This document shows positions 36,794 to 46,447 of a DNA stretch of 64,000 nt, in pieces. Numbering within the stretch: position 1 is the stretch's first letter; each line of letters begins with the position of its first letter. The stretch spans positions 76,764 through 140,763 of the forward strand of contig CAYLHF010000002.1 in assembly GCA_964383365.1 (NCBI GenBank). The letters are read 5' to 3'. The stretch is from CAYLHF01 sp964383365 (GTDB lineage Bacteria; Bacteroidota; Rhodothermia; Rhodothermales; UBA10348). The position numbers and the translations under genes were made by a program. The notes beneath the pieces are model-generated. The model was not told where the DNA came from and did not search any database. It was given only the letters and a program-made list of their open reading frames with translations.

Positions 36794-38293
36794 ATGGAAG
36801 CCCCTTCCGGAGCCCGTATGCCCGTAGTCCCGAGACCCGATCTTCCCATTCCCGGAGGTCGCGTCCCGCCACAGGCAACCCAGGTTGAACAATCTGTTCT
36901 GGGTGCGATGCTCATCGAGCGAGAGGCGATTCCGAAGGTCATCGAGATTCTACCCGAAGACAGTTTCTATTCGGGCAAGCATACGCGAATCTATGTGGCC
37001 ATGCTGAGCCTGTTCGAGCGGGGAAATCCCGTCGATCTGATAACGCTTTCCGATGAACTTAAGCGTCGGGGCGAGCTCGATGAGACGGGCGGAGTGTATT
37101 ACCTGACCGAACTGACCACACAGGTGGCATCTGCGGCCAACGTGGAGTATCACGCCCGGATCATCGCCGAAAAGGCACTCCTTCGTGGAATGATCGAGAC
37201 GATGACGAAGTTGATCGGACACGCGTACGATCCTTCGGCTGACGCGTTTGAACTTCTGGATCAGGCGGAGGGCGACATCTTCCGGATTTCCGATACCCAG
37301 TTGAGGAAATCCGCCTCGTCAATGAACGAGGTGCTGAAGGATACGCTTTCGAGATTGGAATCCATTCACGGCCGGGAGGGCGGTATTACCGGTGTACCGA
37401 GTGGATTCTCCCGTCTGGACCAGATGACGGGCGGGTGGCAGAATTCAGACCTTATTATCATCGCCGCCCGACCGTCGATGGGAAAGACGGCGTTCGCGCT
37501 GGCGGCGGCACGCAATGCGGCGCTGCATCCCGAGCATCCGGCCGGAGTCGCCATTTTTTCTCTTGAGATGAGCGCACAGCAACTTGCGCAGCGGCTGCTC
37601 ACCTCCGAAGCCCGCGTAGACGCTCAGGCAGCTCGTACCGGCCGTCTGAGAGACGAAGACTGGCCCAAACTTGCGCGGGCCGCCGGGCGCCTGTCGGCAG
37701 CCCCGGTCTTCATCGACGATACACCGGGCCTTACCGTCCTCGAGCTCCGGGCCAAGTGTCGGCGCCTCAAAGCCGAGCATGATATCGGGCTGGTGGTTCT
37801 GGACTACATGCAGCTTATGCATGGCTCTGGGTTGCATAAGAACTCGAATCGAGAGCAGGAAATCGCGCACATCTCGCGTTCCCTGAAATCGCTCGCAAAA
37901 GAGCTCGATGTCCCCGTTCTCGCCCTGTCCCAGCTCAGCCGGGCGGTAGAAACGCGCGGCGGAGACAAGAGACCACAACTCTCTGATCTGCGAGAATCGG
38001 GATCTATTGAACAGGATGCGGACGTCGTTGCTTTCATTTATCGGGCAGAGCGCTACGGTATTTCCGTCGACGAAAACGGAAATTCCACAGAGGGACTGGC
38101 TGAAATTATTGTAGGGAAGCAACGAAATGGCCCCATTGGGGACGTGACGCTCGCCTTCGCAAAACAGCATGCACGGTTTGAAAATTTGACCACGTATTAC
38201 GCTCCTACCGACTATGTCGAAACCGGGGAGACCCGCGAGATCGACGGCAACGAGCAGAAAGCTCTCCCACCCACGGACGGTGCCCCATTCTAG
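36794..38293 (+). CDS. dnaB: Replicative DNA helicase DnaB
   Basis: A 499-residue hexameric 5'-3' helicase. It has the N-terminal domain (EQSVLGAMLIEREAIPKVIEILPEDSFYSGKHTRIY) and the RecA-like domain with the Walker A motif ARPSMGKTAFAL, FSLEMS, and the LVVLDYMQLMHG Walker B segment. DLRESGSIEQDADVVAFIYR follows. Intein-free. It lies 48 bp after the UDG gene and may share a transcript with it. Confidence 0.97.
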   Translation: MEAPSGARMPVVPRPDLPIPGGRVPPQATQVEQSVLGAMLIEREAIPKVIEILPEDSFYSGKHTRIYVAMLSLFERGNPVDLITLSDELKRRGELDETGGVYYLTELTTQVASAANVEYHARIIAEKALLRGMIETMTKLIGHAYDPSADAFELLDQAEGDIFRISDTQLRKSASSMNEVLKDTLSRLESIHGREGGITGVPSGFSRLDQMTGGWQNSDLIIIAARPSMGKTAFALAAARNAALHPEHPAGVAIFSLEMSAQQLAQRLLTSEARVDAQAARTGRLRDEDWPKLARAAGRLSAAPVFIDDTPGLTVLELRAKCRRLKAEHDIGLVVLDYMQLMHGSGLHKNSNREQEIAHISRSLKSLAKELDVPVLALSQLSRAVETRGGDKRPQLSDLRESGSIEQDADVVAFIYRAERYGISVDENGNSTEGLAEIIVGKQRNGPIGDVTLAFAKQHARFENLTTYYAPTDYVETGETREIDGNEQKALPPTDGAPF

Positions 38294-38372
38294 CATCCTG
38301 CACCGGCCTGACGGCCTGTATGCAGCAAAAGGATCAGAATACTGGCAACTGACCACTGTATCGCTTCGCCCC

Positions 38373-39575
38373 ATGATCGACCCAAAATCATTCTACAGAA
38401 AGATGGACCGCCTGGTGACCCGGATTGCCGGCGAGCACGCAGACGACAAATTCCTGGAGAGTATTCTGGGTGAAATTGAACTGCAGTTCGGAAACGAACT
38501 TCACTTCAGGGGAGGGCACTGTTATGAGGAGGTCAATGGCGAATTCGTACTCCGCGTGACCGTCGGTGATGAAATACTCTTTTCCGACTCCTTCTCGTCG
38601 ACGTCTCTAACGGCCCTCAACCTGATCGAGCACGGAACATTCATTTTCGACAGCCCGAACGATGGTCCCGAACTCTATGCTCCGCCGAGGCCGGCCGATC
38701 TCGCCCCCGTTGCCTTTCTGATCTCGCTGCCTCCCGTGAGGAAGTGGGTTTTTGTATACGGTCTGGCTGACGGATGGGACCGCGAAGAAATCTCATTCTG
38801 CATGAACGGGACTCGATTTGCGCTCTTGAATCGGATGAAGGTACTGGCTGCTGAGAGCGATCTTGACAAGGCGGCTGCGATCCAGAAAAGCCTCCTGCCC
38901 AAAAGACCGCCGGTGTTTTCGGGATATGATATCGCCGGTCGAACCAGACCCGCTGAAGCAGTGGGCGGAGACTTGTACGATTTTATTTCGCTGTCAGACG
39001 ACATTCTCGGCCTCGCCATCGGCGACGCCAGCGGCCACGGACTCTCTGCCGCACTACTCGTTCGTGATGTCATTGTCGGCATAAGAATGGGTATGGGCAC
39101 CCATCTGAAGATGCTCTACACCATGAAGAAGTTGAATACGGTCATTCACCGGACGACGTTTTCTACACGGTTTATTTCTGTCTTCTATTCGGAGCTCGAA
39201 GAGAACGGCAACGTCCTCTATGTCAATGCCGGTCACGTACCCGGACTCTTATTTGATGCCGATGGGACGGTAGAAATGCTCGAACCCACAGGGATGATTC
39301 TGGGGGCGATCCCTGAGCTTCCGCTCGATCGGGCGTACGCACATATTCCAAAGGGCGGCATGCTCGTTCTGTTTACCGATGGAATAACCGAACGCGTCAG
39401 TCCGACCAACGAGCCGTTCGAGGTAGACGGTCTCATCGGAGTCATCAGTGACCACAAGAAGCTCCCGGCTGAGCAGTTGGTCGAGTGTATTTTCGAACGA
39501 GCGTTCGAATTCGAGCACGAATCTGATCTGCTCGAAGATGACGCGACGGTCGTCGTTGTGAAGCGCAATTCCTGA
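38373..39575 (+). CDS. SpoIIE/RsbU-type PP2C serine phosphatase with GAF-like N-terminus
   Basis: A 400-residue cytoplasmic protein. The C-terminal PP2C SpoIIE domain has AGRTRPAEAVGGDLYDF (GGD at 198-200), LAIGDASGHGLSAALL (217-232), YVNAGHVPGLLF, FTDGITE and EDDATVVVVK, so the metal-binding residues are present. Residues 20-155 are a predicted alpha/beta domain of GAF type, with no motif I can name. Such phosphatases act on anti-sigma antagonists in partner-switching; no such partner is near. I chose the ATG at 38373; a longer frame would overlap dnaB. It converges with terC, only 6 bp between stops. Confidence 0.88.
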   Translation: MIDPKSFYRKMDRLVTRIAGEHADDKFLESILGEIELQFGNELHFRGGHCYEEVNGEFVLRVTVGDEILFSDSFSSTSLTALNLIEHGTFIFDSPNDGPELYAPPRPADLAPVAFLISLPPVRKWVFVYGLADGWDREEISFCMNGTRFALLNRMKVLAAESDLDKAAAIQKSLLPKRPPVFSGYDIAGRTRPAEAVGGDLYDFISLSDDILGLAIGDASGHGLSAALLVRDVIVGIRMGMGTHLKMLYTMKKLNTVIHRTTFSTRFISVFYSELEENGNVLYVNAGHVPGLLFDADGTVEMLEPTGMILGAIPELPLDRAYAHIPKGGMLVLFTDGITERVSPTNEPFEVDGLIGVISDHKKLPAEQLVECIFERAFEFEHESDLLEDDATVVVVKRNS

Positions 39576-39581
39576 ACGGTT

Positions 39582-40307
39582 TTACCCCTTCCTCCGGGCT
39601 TTTCCCCGATCTCCGGAGCGGATATTCAGCATCTCCACAAATACTGAAAATGCCATCGCGAAATAGATGTAGCCGCGAGGTATATGCACGTCCAGCCCTT
39701 CTGCAATCAGGGCTACACCCACCATCAACAGGAATGAGAGCGCGAGCATTTTCACCGTCGGGTGCTCCTCGATGAACTCAGAAATAGCTTTGGCACTCGC
39801 CATCATAAAGAGCACAGCGAGCACAATGGCAATGACCATCACGGGGACCAGATCGACCATTCCCACCGCCGTAATAACCGAATCGAGAGAAAAAATCAGA
39901 TCCAACAGGAGAATCTGAATGAGGATCGACGCGAATGATTTTGCCGCCGTCGCTGGCGCCGATTCTACGGCCCCCTCCACCTTGTGGTGTATTTCGTGCG
40001 TGCTTTTCGCAATCAGAAACAGCCCCCCTCCCAGTAGAATAAGATCCCGACCGGAAATATCGGTGCCCAGTACGATGAACAGGCTGGTAGTCAAACGCAT
40101 GATCCACGCGAGGGACAGGAGCAGACCGACGCGACCAAACAGCGCAAGTGCCAGACCGACAATGCGTGCTTTCCCGCGCTGTTCTTCCGGAAGACGATTC
40201 GTAAGAATCGAAATAAAGATGACATTGTCGATACCCAGGACGATTTCCAGAATCGTCAGGGTCGATAGAGCGACCCAGGCCTGAGGATCAGTAATCCAGT
40301 CAATCAT
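39582..40307 (-). CDS. TerC family integral membrane protein
   Basis: A 241-residue inner-membrane protein with seven or so hydrophobic segments. It has the family motifs ILEIVLGIDNVIFISIL (residues 19-35) and LLDLIFSLDSVITAVGMV, which contain the conserved Asp residues in membrane helices. TerC-type proteins are linked to tellurite resistance and, in several bacteria, to manganese handling, often in metalation of exported proteins. The exact function here cannot be told. Confidence 0.92.
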   Translation of the reverse strand: MIDWITDPQAWVALSTLTILEIVLGIDNVIFISILTNRLPEEQRGKARIVGLALALFGRVGLLLSLAWIMRLTTSLFIVLGTDISGRDLILLGGGLFLIAKSTHEIHHKVEGAVESAPATAAKSFASILIQILLLDLIFSLDSVITAVGMVDLVPVMVIAIVLAVLFMMASAKAISEFIEEHPTVKMLALSFLLMVGVALIAEGLDVHIPRGYIYFAMAFSVFVEMLNIRSGDRGKARRKG

Positions 40308-40498
40308 TCCTCTGGTGGTAGGCGAACAATACCGCGCAATATACTACGGGTCATTGATTCTACCTTTCTCCTCAGAATCGACTACGTCGCCAGAAGAACA
40401 ATCGGGATTTTAGCGCTCTGGTAAACCTGCGGAAAAGAGACATAGCGGTCTTTGGGTATGGATACTCTCACCCACTACGCGGTTTTCATCTTCATGAT

Positions 40499-41419
40499 TC
40501 AGAAACCCAGAACCGGACCCAATTGTGGCGTACCCCAGGCTTCAGCATACAAACCTACGGAACCGAAGAACCCGTATCCATTTTCTACATTCGACAGTGT
40601 TCCGGGCTGCGCCAGAACTTCCGGATCAAATACACCCTGTGGAGGATCCCAGTTCTGATCCAGAATCCGGATTTTAAGCCCCACCGCGACGAGGCCTGGA
40701 GGCGTGGCCTCTGTCAGGATGCCTCGATCGAAGAACCACTGTACCCGCTCCTGAACCGGAATTCGATCCGCGGAATAGGTCATTCTCACCATCCAGTCTC
40801 CGCTCTGGGTCCGTTTTCCGCGGCGCCCGTAATTGACGAGTGTTCTGTTGTTGGTAAAGAATCCCCAGACATACTCGGCCTGGATTCCCCAGGGCGATGA
40901 AATGCCGGGTATGACAATATCCTGATAGACCTCCGTCGAATCCACGGAATAGACAACCGGCCCTCTTTGCAGAATAGAAACGCCGTCAATCGAAGGTATC
41001 GTCGTCTCGGCGACGGTCATCTTTCCGTCGGACCGAATCACTTCGAGTCGATAGGTACGCCGGGCCCGGGGAGAGAATCTTGCCGTAAAAATGTGTCCGT
41101 ACGTTCCGTCCGACAGTTGCTCCAGGCTGTGCGTCCATTCCGATCTCGTTCCTGAGAAAACGTCCGTCGAGAATACGCGTGCGTCTATTCGGGCATCCGG
41201 ATCAGTCGGATCCTTGATTAGCTCCCCCCGACGTGTAACCGGGATGACTCGGACCGCGTGGCTGGTTTCAAGTACATCCAGGAATCCGTATACGGTGTAA
41301 TATTTCCCGTCATTTCTGAACGGATCAATTACGGTATCCCCGCAACTCCCGAGTACAACGATCAGGACCAGAGGAGTGAACACCGATCGAAAAAACGTGA
41401 AGAAATATCGTCGTGACAT
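40499..41419 (-). CDS. DUF4249-like probable lipoprotein
   Basis: A 306-residue protein with an N-terminal signal ending LVVLGSCGDT (lipobox LGSC, Cys26), so an outer-membrane lipoprotein is likely. The rest is predicted beta-rich. The end NVENGYGFFGSVGLYAEAW resembles DUF4249 proteins, which are often encoded beside TonB-dependent receptors; none is adjacent here. It is divergent from the subtilase gene (180 bp). Function unknown. Confidence 0.6.
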   Translation of the reverse strand: MSRRYFFTFFRSVFTPLVLIVVLGSCGDTVIDPFRNDGKYYTVYGFLDVLETSHAVRVIPVTRRGELIKDPTDPDARIDARVFSTDVFSGTRSEWTHSLEQLSDGTYGHIFTARFSPRARRTYRLEVIRSDGKMTVAETTIPSIDGVSILQRGPVVYSVDSTEVYQDIVIPGISSPWGIQAEYVWGFFTNNRTLVNYGRRGKRTQSGDWMVRMTYSADRIPVQERVQWFFDRGILTEATPPGLVAVGLKIRILDQNWDPPQGVFDPEVLAQPGTLSNVENGYGFFGSVGLYAEAWGTPQLGPVLGF

Positions 41420-41598
41420 GGCATCAGCCGTCCGTGCGCGAGACGACTCAAGATTGAACAGGGTCTAAAAACACGATTCCATCTAACTATCCGGTTCGTA
41501 AACTCGCATTTCGACTCGTTAATTAACTGCAATATGAGCCCGATGGTTGTTTATTATTGGTAGACCGTCCCGTCGAAGACCCGAAGTGAGATATCCCA

Positions 41599-44500
41599 AT
41601 GATTTCCAACCCACATGGAATAGTCCGTCTGGCCGTGTGGGGATTCATTCTGCTGGTCTCATCTGCGCCAGCCGTGGGACAATCCGCCCCGAAAAGAGAC
41701 CAACTTGAACTCCGGAGGTTGGCCCGCGAGAAGAATCTCACGAATGCTCGACTGCGGTCTGTCGTCGATTCCCTTTCTACGGCATGGCACCGACCTCCCG
41801 TTACTACAGATTCATCGGGTACCATCCTTCAGTTGGTAGGCGTAGAGCGTGGCCGTCCTGTATTTTATTCGACCCACAATCGATCGGCGGCACTGTCTAC
41901 AGGCGTGTCTGACGTATGGGTCGGTGGCAGGTCGGGACTCGACCTCTCCGGGAAGGATATTCGCATCGGAATCTGGGACGGGGGGGGAGTGCGGCTGGAT
42001 CATATCGAGTTCGAGAACCGCGTCACCCAACGTGACACCGTCCTCCAGGTCTTGAATCACTCCACGCATGTGGCAGGCACCCTGATTGCCGCAGGTCATT
42101 TCGATATCGTTCGAGGGATGGCCTACGAGGCAATTCTGGATGCCAGGGACTGGAACAATGACGCGGCCGAGATGGCGCTCGCAGCAGCAACGGGATTGAC
42201 GCTCTCAAATCATTCTTATGGACAACCTGCCGGCTGGGTCCGGAACGTACTCGGAGATGGTCTTTGGGGATGGATGGGGGCACCCGACGTTGATGCCGGG
42301 GAGGACTTCAAGTTCGGCTTTTATGGTGAACAGGCTCACGACTGGGATGCCATTGTCGCAGCCGCTCCGGACTACCTGATCGTCAAATCAGCCGGAAATG
42401 AACGAGAGGATTCGGGTGCCCGGGTGGGGGAGCCGTACTACCTTTTTACAACCAAATGGGAATTGACGACCGTACCCAGGATGAACGATGGGGGGGTGAG
42501 CGGATTTGACACCATCACAGACAGTGGCGTTTCGAAAAACGTCCTGACCGTCGGAGCTGTCGGAGATCTTCCCTGGGGATATCGAACCGCTGACGACGTC
42601 AAAATGACCGGATTCAGTGGTTGGGGGCCAACCGACGACGGACGCATCAAACCCGATCTGGTCTCAAACGGTGTTCAACTCATGTCAACCATGGCCTGGG
42701 CATCCGATGCGTACGGTACATCGACGGGAACTTCCATGGCAGCACCCACGGTGACCGGGTCAGCCGCCCTTCTGACCGAACTCTACCGCCGGACGCATGG
42801 CAACTCCTATCCGAGCGCCTCGCTACTCAAGGGAGTCCTGATTCACACCGCGAGGGAAGCCGGAGATGCGCCGGGACCCGACTACCGATTCGGCTGGGGA
42901 ATGATCGATGTCGCATCGGCGGCAGCCTTTCTGAACGCGTCCACAATTCCCGGAGGTACCGCACGGATCGAAGAAGAGACACTCTCCGGTACCGGTTCTC
43001 GATCATTCAGTTTTTCGCTCGAACCGGGAGATGAAATCCGGGCCACATTGACCTGGACGGACCCGGCCGCCGACGCGGGGACTCCGGCTCTTGACAGCCC
43101 CATTTCCAGGTTAATACACGACCTGGACCTTTCCGTTACGGGTCCGGATGGAGAGCTTCTGCCCTGGGTACTCGATCCGTCATCTCCGACCTCGGCCGCC
43201 AATCATGCGATCAACCACAGGGACAACGTCGAACAGGTAGCTGGTCGGGCTGTTACCGGGGGTACCTACACGGCAACCGTATCCGGTTCACAGATCGGAA
43301 CACAGGCGTTTACGCTTCTCATCGGATCGATAACGACTCCCGAGATCGCCCAGACGTACTCCATTTCTGGACGTCTGAGCCTCGGTGGTGTCGGTCTGAA
43401 CAGGATCGAGGTGCGACTCTCAGGGGGAATATTCAGGACGACAAGCACAACGCCTGACGGAGTCTATTCCTTCGCCAATCTCGAACCCGGATCGTATACC
43501 GTCACCCCTCAGAGTGCGCACGTCACATTTCCGACTCAGGCAATCGAGGTCCAAGTCATCGATTCGAACCAGCGGGCAGATTTCGAGGCCGACTCGGGAT
43601 ATTCACTCCTCGGATATGAGCTGTTCAGTGGTCCTAATCTATTGCACGCCAATGAAGGCATCGGGGCCCGGCCAGAATCTGCGCTCGCTCCCGGAGGCGT
43701 TTACGGAGCCTCGGTTCTCTTCAATGAATCTACCACGGCAACCGTGCCACTGGGGCGGGGTCGCGTAGAACTCGAATTCGATTTCGACCCGAATGTCACG
43801 CCGTATATCGGTCTCAAAGCCGACCGGCTGCTGGAGTTGAGCCCGGATTGGACGATAGCGGATCTGGGAGGAGGGCGCCTCGTGAAGCGAATACCCCTGC
43901 TCTGGATTTCCTCGGATACTCCGCCGGGACATCTGGTGCGCATTCCGTTACGCGTCGCCGCAGACGATGAGCAGCTCGTCCTCGTCGACACGCTCAGAAT
44001 TCCCGTTACGGGTTCAGACCGCATACCTCCGGTGGTTTTTCTGGAGGACGGGGTTCGGGGCCCCGAGAGCGATGGCGTCGGTATCAGCGTTAGTTTTTTG
44101 GAAGGAAGTGGTCTGGTAGACCCAACAGCGCTCTTCGTGGATCGGTTTCATCCTGCGCGCATCATACAACAGGCGCGTCTCTATGACGACGGTGATCTGG
44201 GCGGGCACCGAGATGCCGTGGCCGGAGACGGGCTGTATGGAGCCCGCTTTCTGGCGACGACACAAAACGATATCCGAATGGATATTCGCGTATCCGACGG
44301 ACTCGGAAATGAGATCGTTTTTCCGACAGACCGTTTTTTCAGCGGCTCGGGCTTCGAGAAGAAGAATTCGCTCCTGCTTCTGGCCGATTCTGAGTCGGAG
44401 TCGGCTACGGAAGCTCATCTATCCGCTCTGGCCGGAGCCGGCGTCCCGTCAGACTTCTGGGAAACCGATATCCGCGGGCCGATTCGGACGGAGTTGCTCA

Positions 44501-46392
44501 ACTCCTATGATGTTGTCATACGATCCTTGCACGATGCCAAGTCGGTCACGAACGAGCAGGTTCAGGAACTCTCATCGCTTATTTCATCGGGGAAGGACGT
44601 GCTCGTTCTCGGCGAACGGATGGCCGATTTTACCAACGAAGAATGGCGAGTTCTCCTCCATATTGATGTCCATCAGAGTAACGAAGGTCTCGACCGGATT
44701 GCAGGCATTCCTGTCAACGAAGCCACCGCCGGTTTTCTGATTGATCTTTCCCGGACTTCTTCGGTCTCTGCCCTCACGCCTACCGGTTCGACGGAGCCCC
44801 TCCTCGTTGGCAATCCAAACGAAGATCAAACTGCTGCCTATGCGTTCCGAGTCGGGGGAGCCGGGGTCGTCGTCTCGACCGTTACTGCCGGGTCGATTTC
44901 AGGTGAGGAAGAGTCGTCCGAATTGCTTCAGCGGCTACTGTTCGCATCTACCGGAGATCTGGCATTCGTTCCGGACGTCCGGGAGGTAAACCCGCTGTTT
45001 CCCGCTAATGGAGACCACGTATCGGCAGACAGTGTGACATTTTCGTGGGCGAGGTCCGGTTTCGCTACGTACGATCTCGAGGTCGATACAACCGCTCAGT
45101 TCACCACCCCGGTGCAACGGTTCGGACTGACTGTTACCGACGTGCGCATGCAAATTGCCGCAGGAAAAACCTACCGTTGGCGGATCAGGGCGACGAATCC
45201 GAAGGGGCCTGGTGCCTGGTCGGAGACACGCACATTTTATTCGATTCGACCAAATTCGCCACCGGAAATTGCAATTGAATTTGAGGACCTGATACTCGGA
45301 GAGGGACAGGCGGGGATTATCGTTCCGTTCTCAAGTAGATTTTTTGATCCGGAAGGGGACCCGCTTCAGTTTTCTGTCGCCAATTCTGATTCGACAATCG
45401 TTCGTGTCTCGGTCTCCACTGATTCCATGGAAATTCTGCCGCGTAGCTCCGGAGAATCCCGGATTACCGTCACTGCACTGGATGATCTCGGGGCCTCCTC
45501 GTCCGCCGCCTTCACCGTCCACGTTACTCAGAATCATGCGCCTGCCATCACGGATTCCCCGACCGATCGGACACTGGTTCTCGGCTTTACGATCTTCGAA
45601 ACACGCTTAGATAGCATCTTTACGGATCCGGACGATGATGCGTTACGCTTTTCGGTATCATCTGACGATCCGTCTATCGTATCCGTCGTGCTGACCTCAA
45701 ATGTGCTACGAGTCACTCCCATGATGTCGGGGGCGGCCCGGGTTTCCATGACGGCTACAGACGGCCGCGGAGGTGCGTCCACGGCTGGTTTTGACGTCCT
45801 GGTAAAGGAGAACCTGCCACCCGGTGTGGTAGACGATGTCGGAGATTTTGAGCTCCTTGCCGGCGTCGATTCAGTACTCGTCGATCTGTCGGATCGGTTC
45901 ACTGATCCGGACGATTCTATACTTCTCTATTCTGCTCGATCGACCAATAGTTCGATCATTCAGGTACAAATTGTGGCCAGACAATCGGTACAATTCATTG
46001 CCAGACACCCGGGAAACGCCACCGTATTCATCTCTGCTGAAGACATCTATCATGCCACCGTCGTCGATACCGTGCAGATTTCCGTGAAGCAATCGCTTGC
46101 GGCAACGCGCACGGACGAGAATATTCCCTCATTGTTAAGTCTTGAGCCACCGTTTCCGAACCCGTTCTCGGAGATGACCACCATTGTCATCAATCTCCCT
46201 GCACCCGGCCAGACACAGGTTGATGTCTATTCCGTTCTTGGACGTCGCGTAAACAGGTTGCTGAACAGACACCTCGATGCCGGATCGTACACAGTGAAAT
46301 GGCGACCGGGATTTCTGCCGGACGGGGTCTACTACATTCTGTTGTCCTCCGATGACGGCAAAAATACGAGAAAAGTCGTATTGCTTAAATGA
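41599..46392 (+). CDS. Large secreted subtilisin-like (S8) protease with T9SS sorting domain
   Basis: A 1597-residue protein. It has a signal peptide (residues 1-28, cleavage near AVGQS) and an S8 domain with Asp127 (IGIWDGGG), His157 (NHSTHVAGT) and Ser379 (GTSTGTSMAAP). A jelly-roll-like part follows, then a carboxypeptidase-regulatory-like repeat (YSISGRLSLGGVGL..., about 590-660), a GATase-like segment (about 915-1120) and an FN3-like domain (about 1124-1216). Three tandem cadherin/Ig-like repeats, each near 95 residues, with FxDPEGDPLQF-type motifs come next (bases about 45251-46090). The C-terminal sorting domain starts PPFPNPF (residue 1517), has VYSVLGRRV, and ends GVYYILLSSDDGKNTRKVVLLK, which marks type IX secretion. 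The protein is probably cell-surface attached or released. Confidence 0.93.
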   Translation: MISNPHGIVRLAVWGFILLVSSAPAVGQSAPKRDQLELRRLAREKNLTNARLRSVVDSLSTAWHRPPVTTDSSGTILQLVGVERGRPVFYSTHNRSAALSTGVSDVWVGGRSGLDLSGKDIRIGIWDGGGVRLDHIEFENRVTQRDTVLQVLNHSTHVAGTLIAAGHFDIVRGMAYEAILDARDWNNDAAEMALAAATGLTLSNHSYGQPAGWVRNVLGDGLWGWMGAPDVDAGEDFKFGFYGEQAHDWDAIVAAAPDYLIVKSAGNEREDSGARVGEPYYLFTTKWELTTVPRMNDGGVSGFDTITDSGVSKNVLTVGAVGDLPWGYRTADDVKMTGFSGWGPTDDGRIKPDLVSNGVQLMSTMAWASDAYGTSTGTSMAAPTVTGSAALLTELYRRTHGNSYPSASLLKGVLIHTAREAGDAPGPDYRFGWGMIDVASAAAFLNASTIPGGTARIEEETLSGTGSRSFSFSLEPGDEIRATLTWTDPAADAGTPALDSPISRLIHDLDLSVTGPDGELLPWVLDPSSPTSAANHAINHRDNVEQVAGRAVTGGTYTATVSGSQIGTQAFTLLIGSITTPEIAQTYSISGRLSLGGVGLNRIEVRLSGGIFRTTSTTPDGVYSFANLEPGSYTVTPQSAHVTFPTQAIEVQVIDSNQRADFEADSGYSLLGYELFSGPNLLHANEGIGARPESALAPGGVYGASVLFNESTTATVPLGRGRVELEFDFDPNVTPYIGLKADRLLELSPDWTIADLGGGRLVKRIPLLWISSDTPPGHLVRIPLRVAADDEQLVLVDTLRIPVTGSDRIPPVVFLEDGVRGPESDGVGISVSFLEGSGLVDPTALFVDRFHPARIIQQARLYDDGDLGGHRDAVAGDGLYGARFLATTQNDIRMDIRVSDGLGNEIVFPTDRFFSGSGFEKKNSLLLLADSESESATEAHLSALAGAGVPSDFWETDIRGPIRTELLNSYDVVIRSLHDAKSVTNEQVQELSSLISSGKDVLVLGERMADFTNEEWRVLLHIDVHQSNEGLDRIAGIPVNEATAGFLIDLSRTSSVSALTPTGSTEPLLVGNPNEDQTAAYAFRVGGAGVVVSTVTAGSISGEEESSELLQRLLFASTGDLAFVPDVREVNPLFPANGDHVSADSVTFSWARSGFATYDLEVDTTAQFTTPVQRFGLTVTDVRMQIAAGKTYRWRIRATNPKGPGAWSETRTFYSIRPNSPPEIAIEFEDLILGEGQAGIIVPFSSRFFDPEGDPLQFSVANSDSTIVRVSVSTDSMEILPRSSGESRITVTALDDLGASSSAAFTVHVTQNHAPAITDSPTDRTLVLGFTIFETRLDSIFTDPDDDALRFSVSSDDPSIVSVVLTSNVLRVTPMMSGAARVSMTATDGRGGASTAGFDVLVKENLPPGVVDDVGDFELLAGVDSVLVDLSDRFTDPDDSILLYSARSTNSSIIQVQIVARQSVQFIARHPGNATVFISAEDIYHATVVDTVQISVKQSLAATRTDENIPSLLSLEPPFPNPFSEMTTIVINLPAPGQTQVDVYSVLGRRVNRLLNRHLDAGSYTVKWRPGFLPDGVYYILLSSDDGKNTRKVVLLK

Positions 46393-46447
46393 TCGGGTGA
46401 CATTTATCGTATCTGGTTATATTCCGCGTGTATGGTTGGAAGAAGTT

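Noticed and set aside
36794..38293. Intein in dnaB
   Set aside because: The Walker A and following motifs are contiguous and total length is normal.
38214..38372. Upstream start of the SpoIIE-type phosphatase
   Set aside because: It overlaps the dnaB 3' end by 80 bases and adds residues of no domain type.
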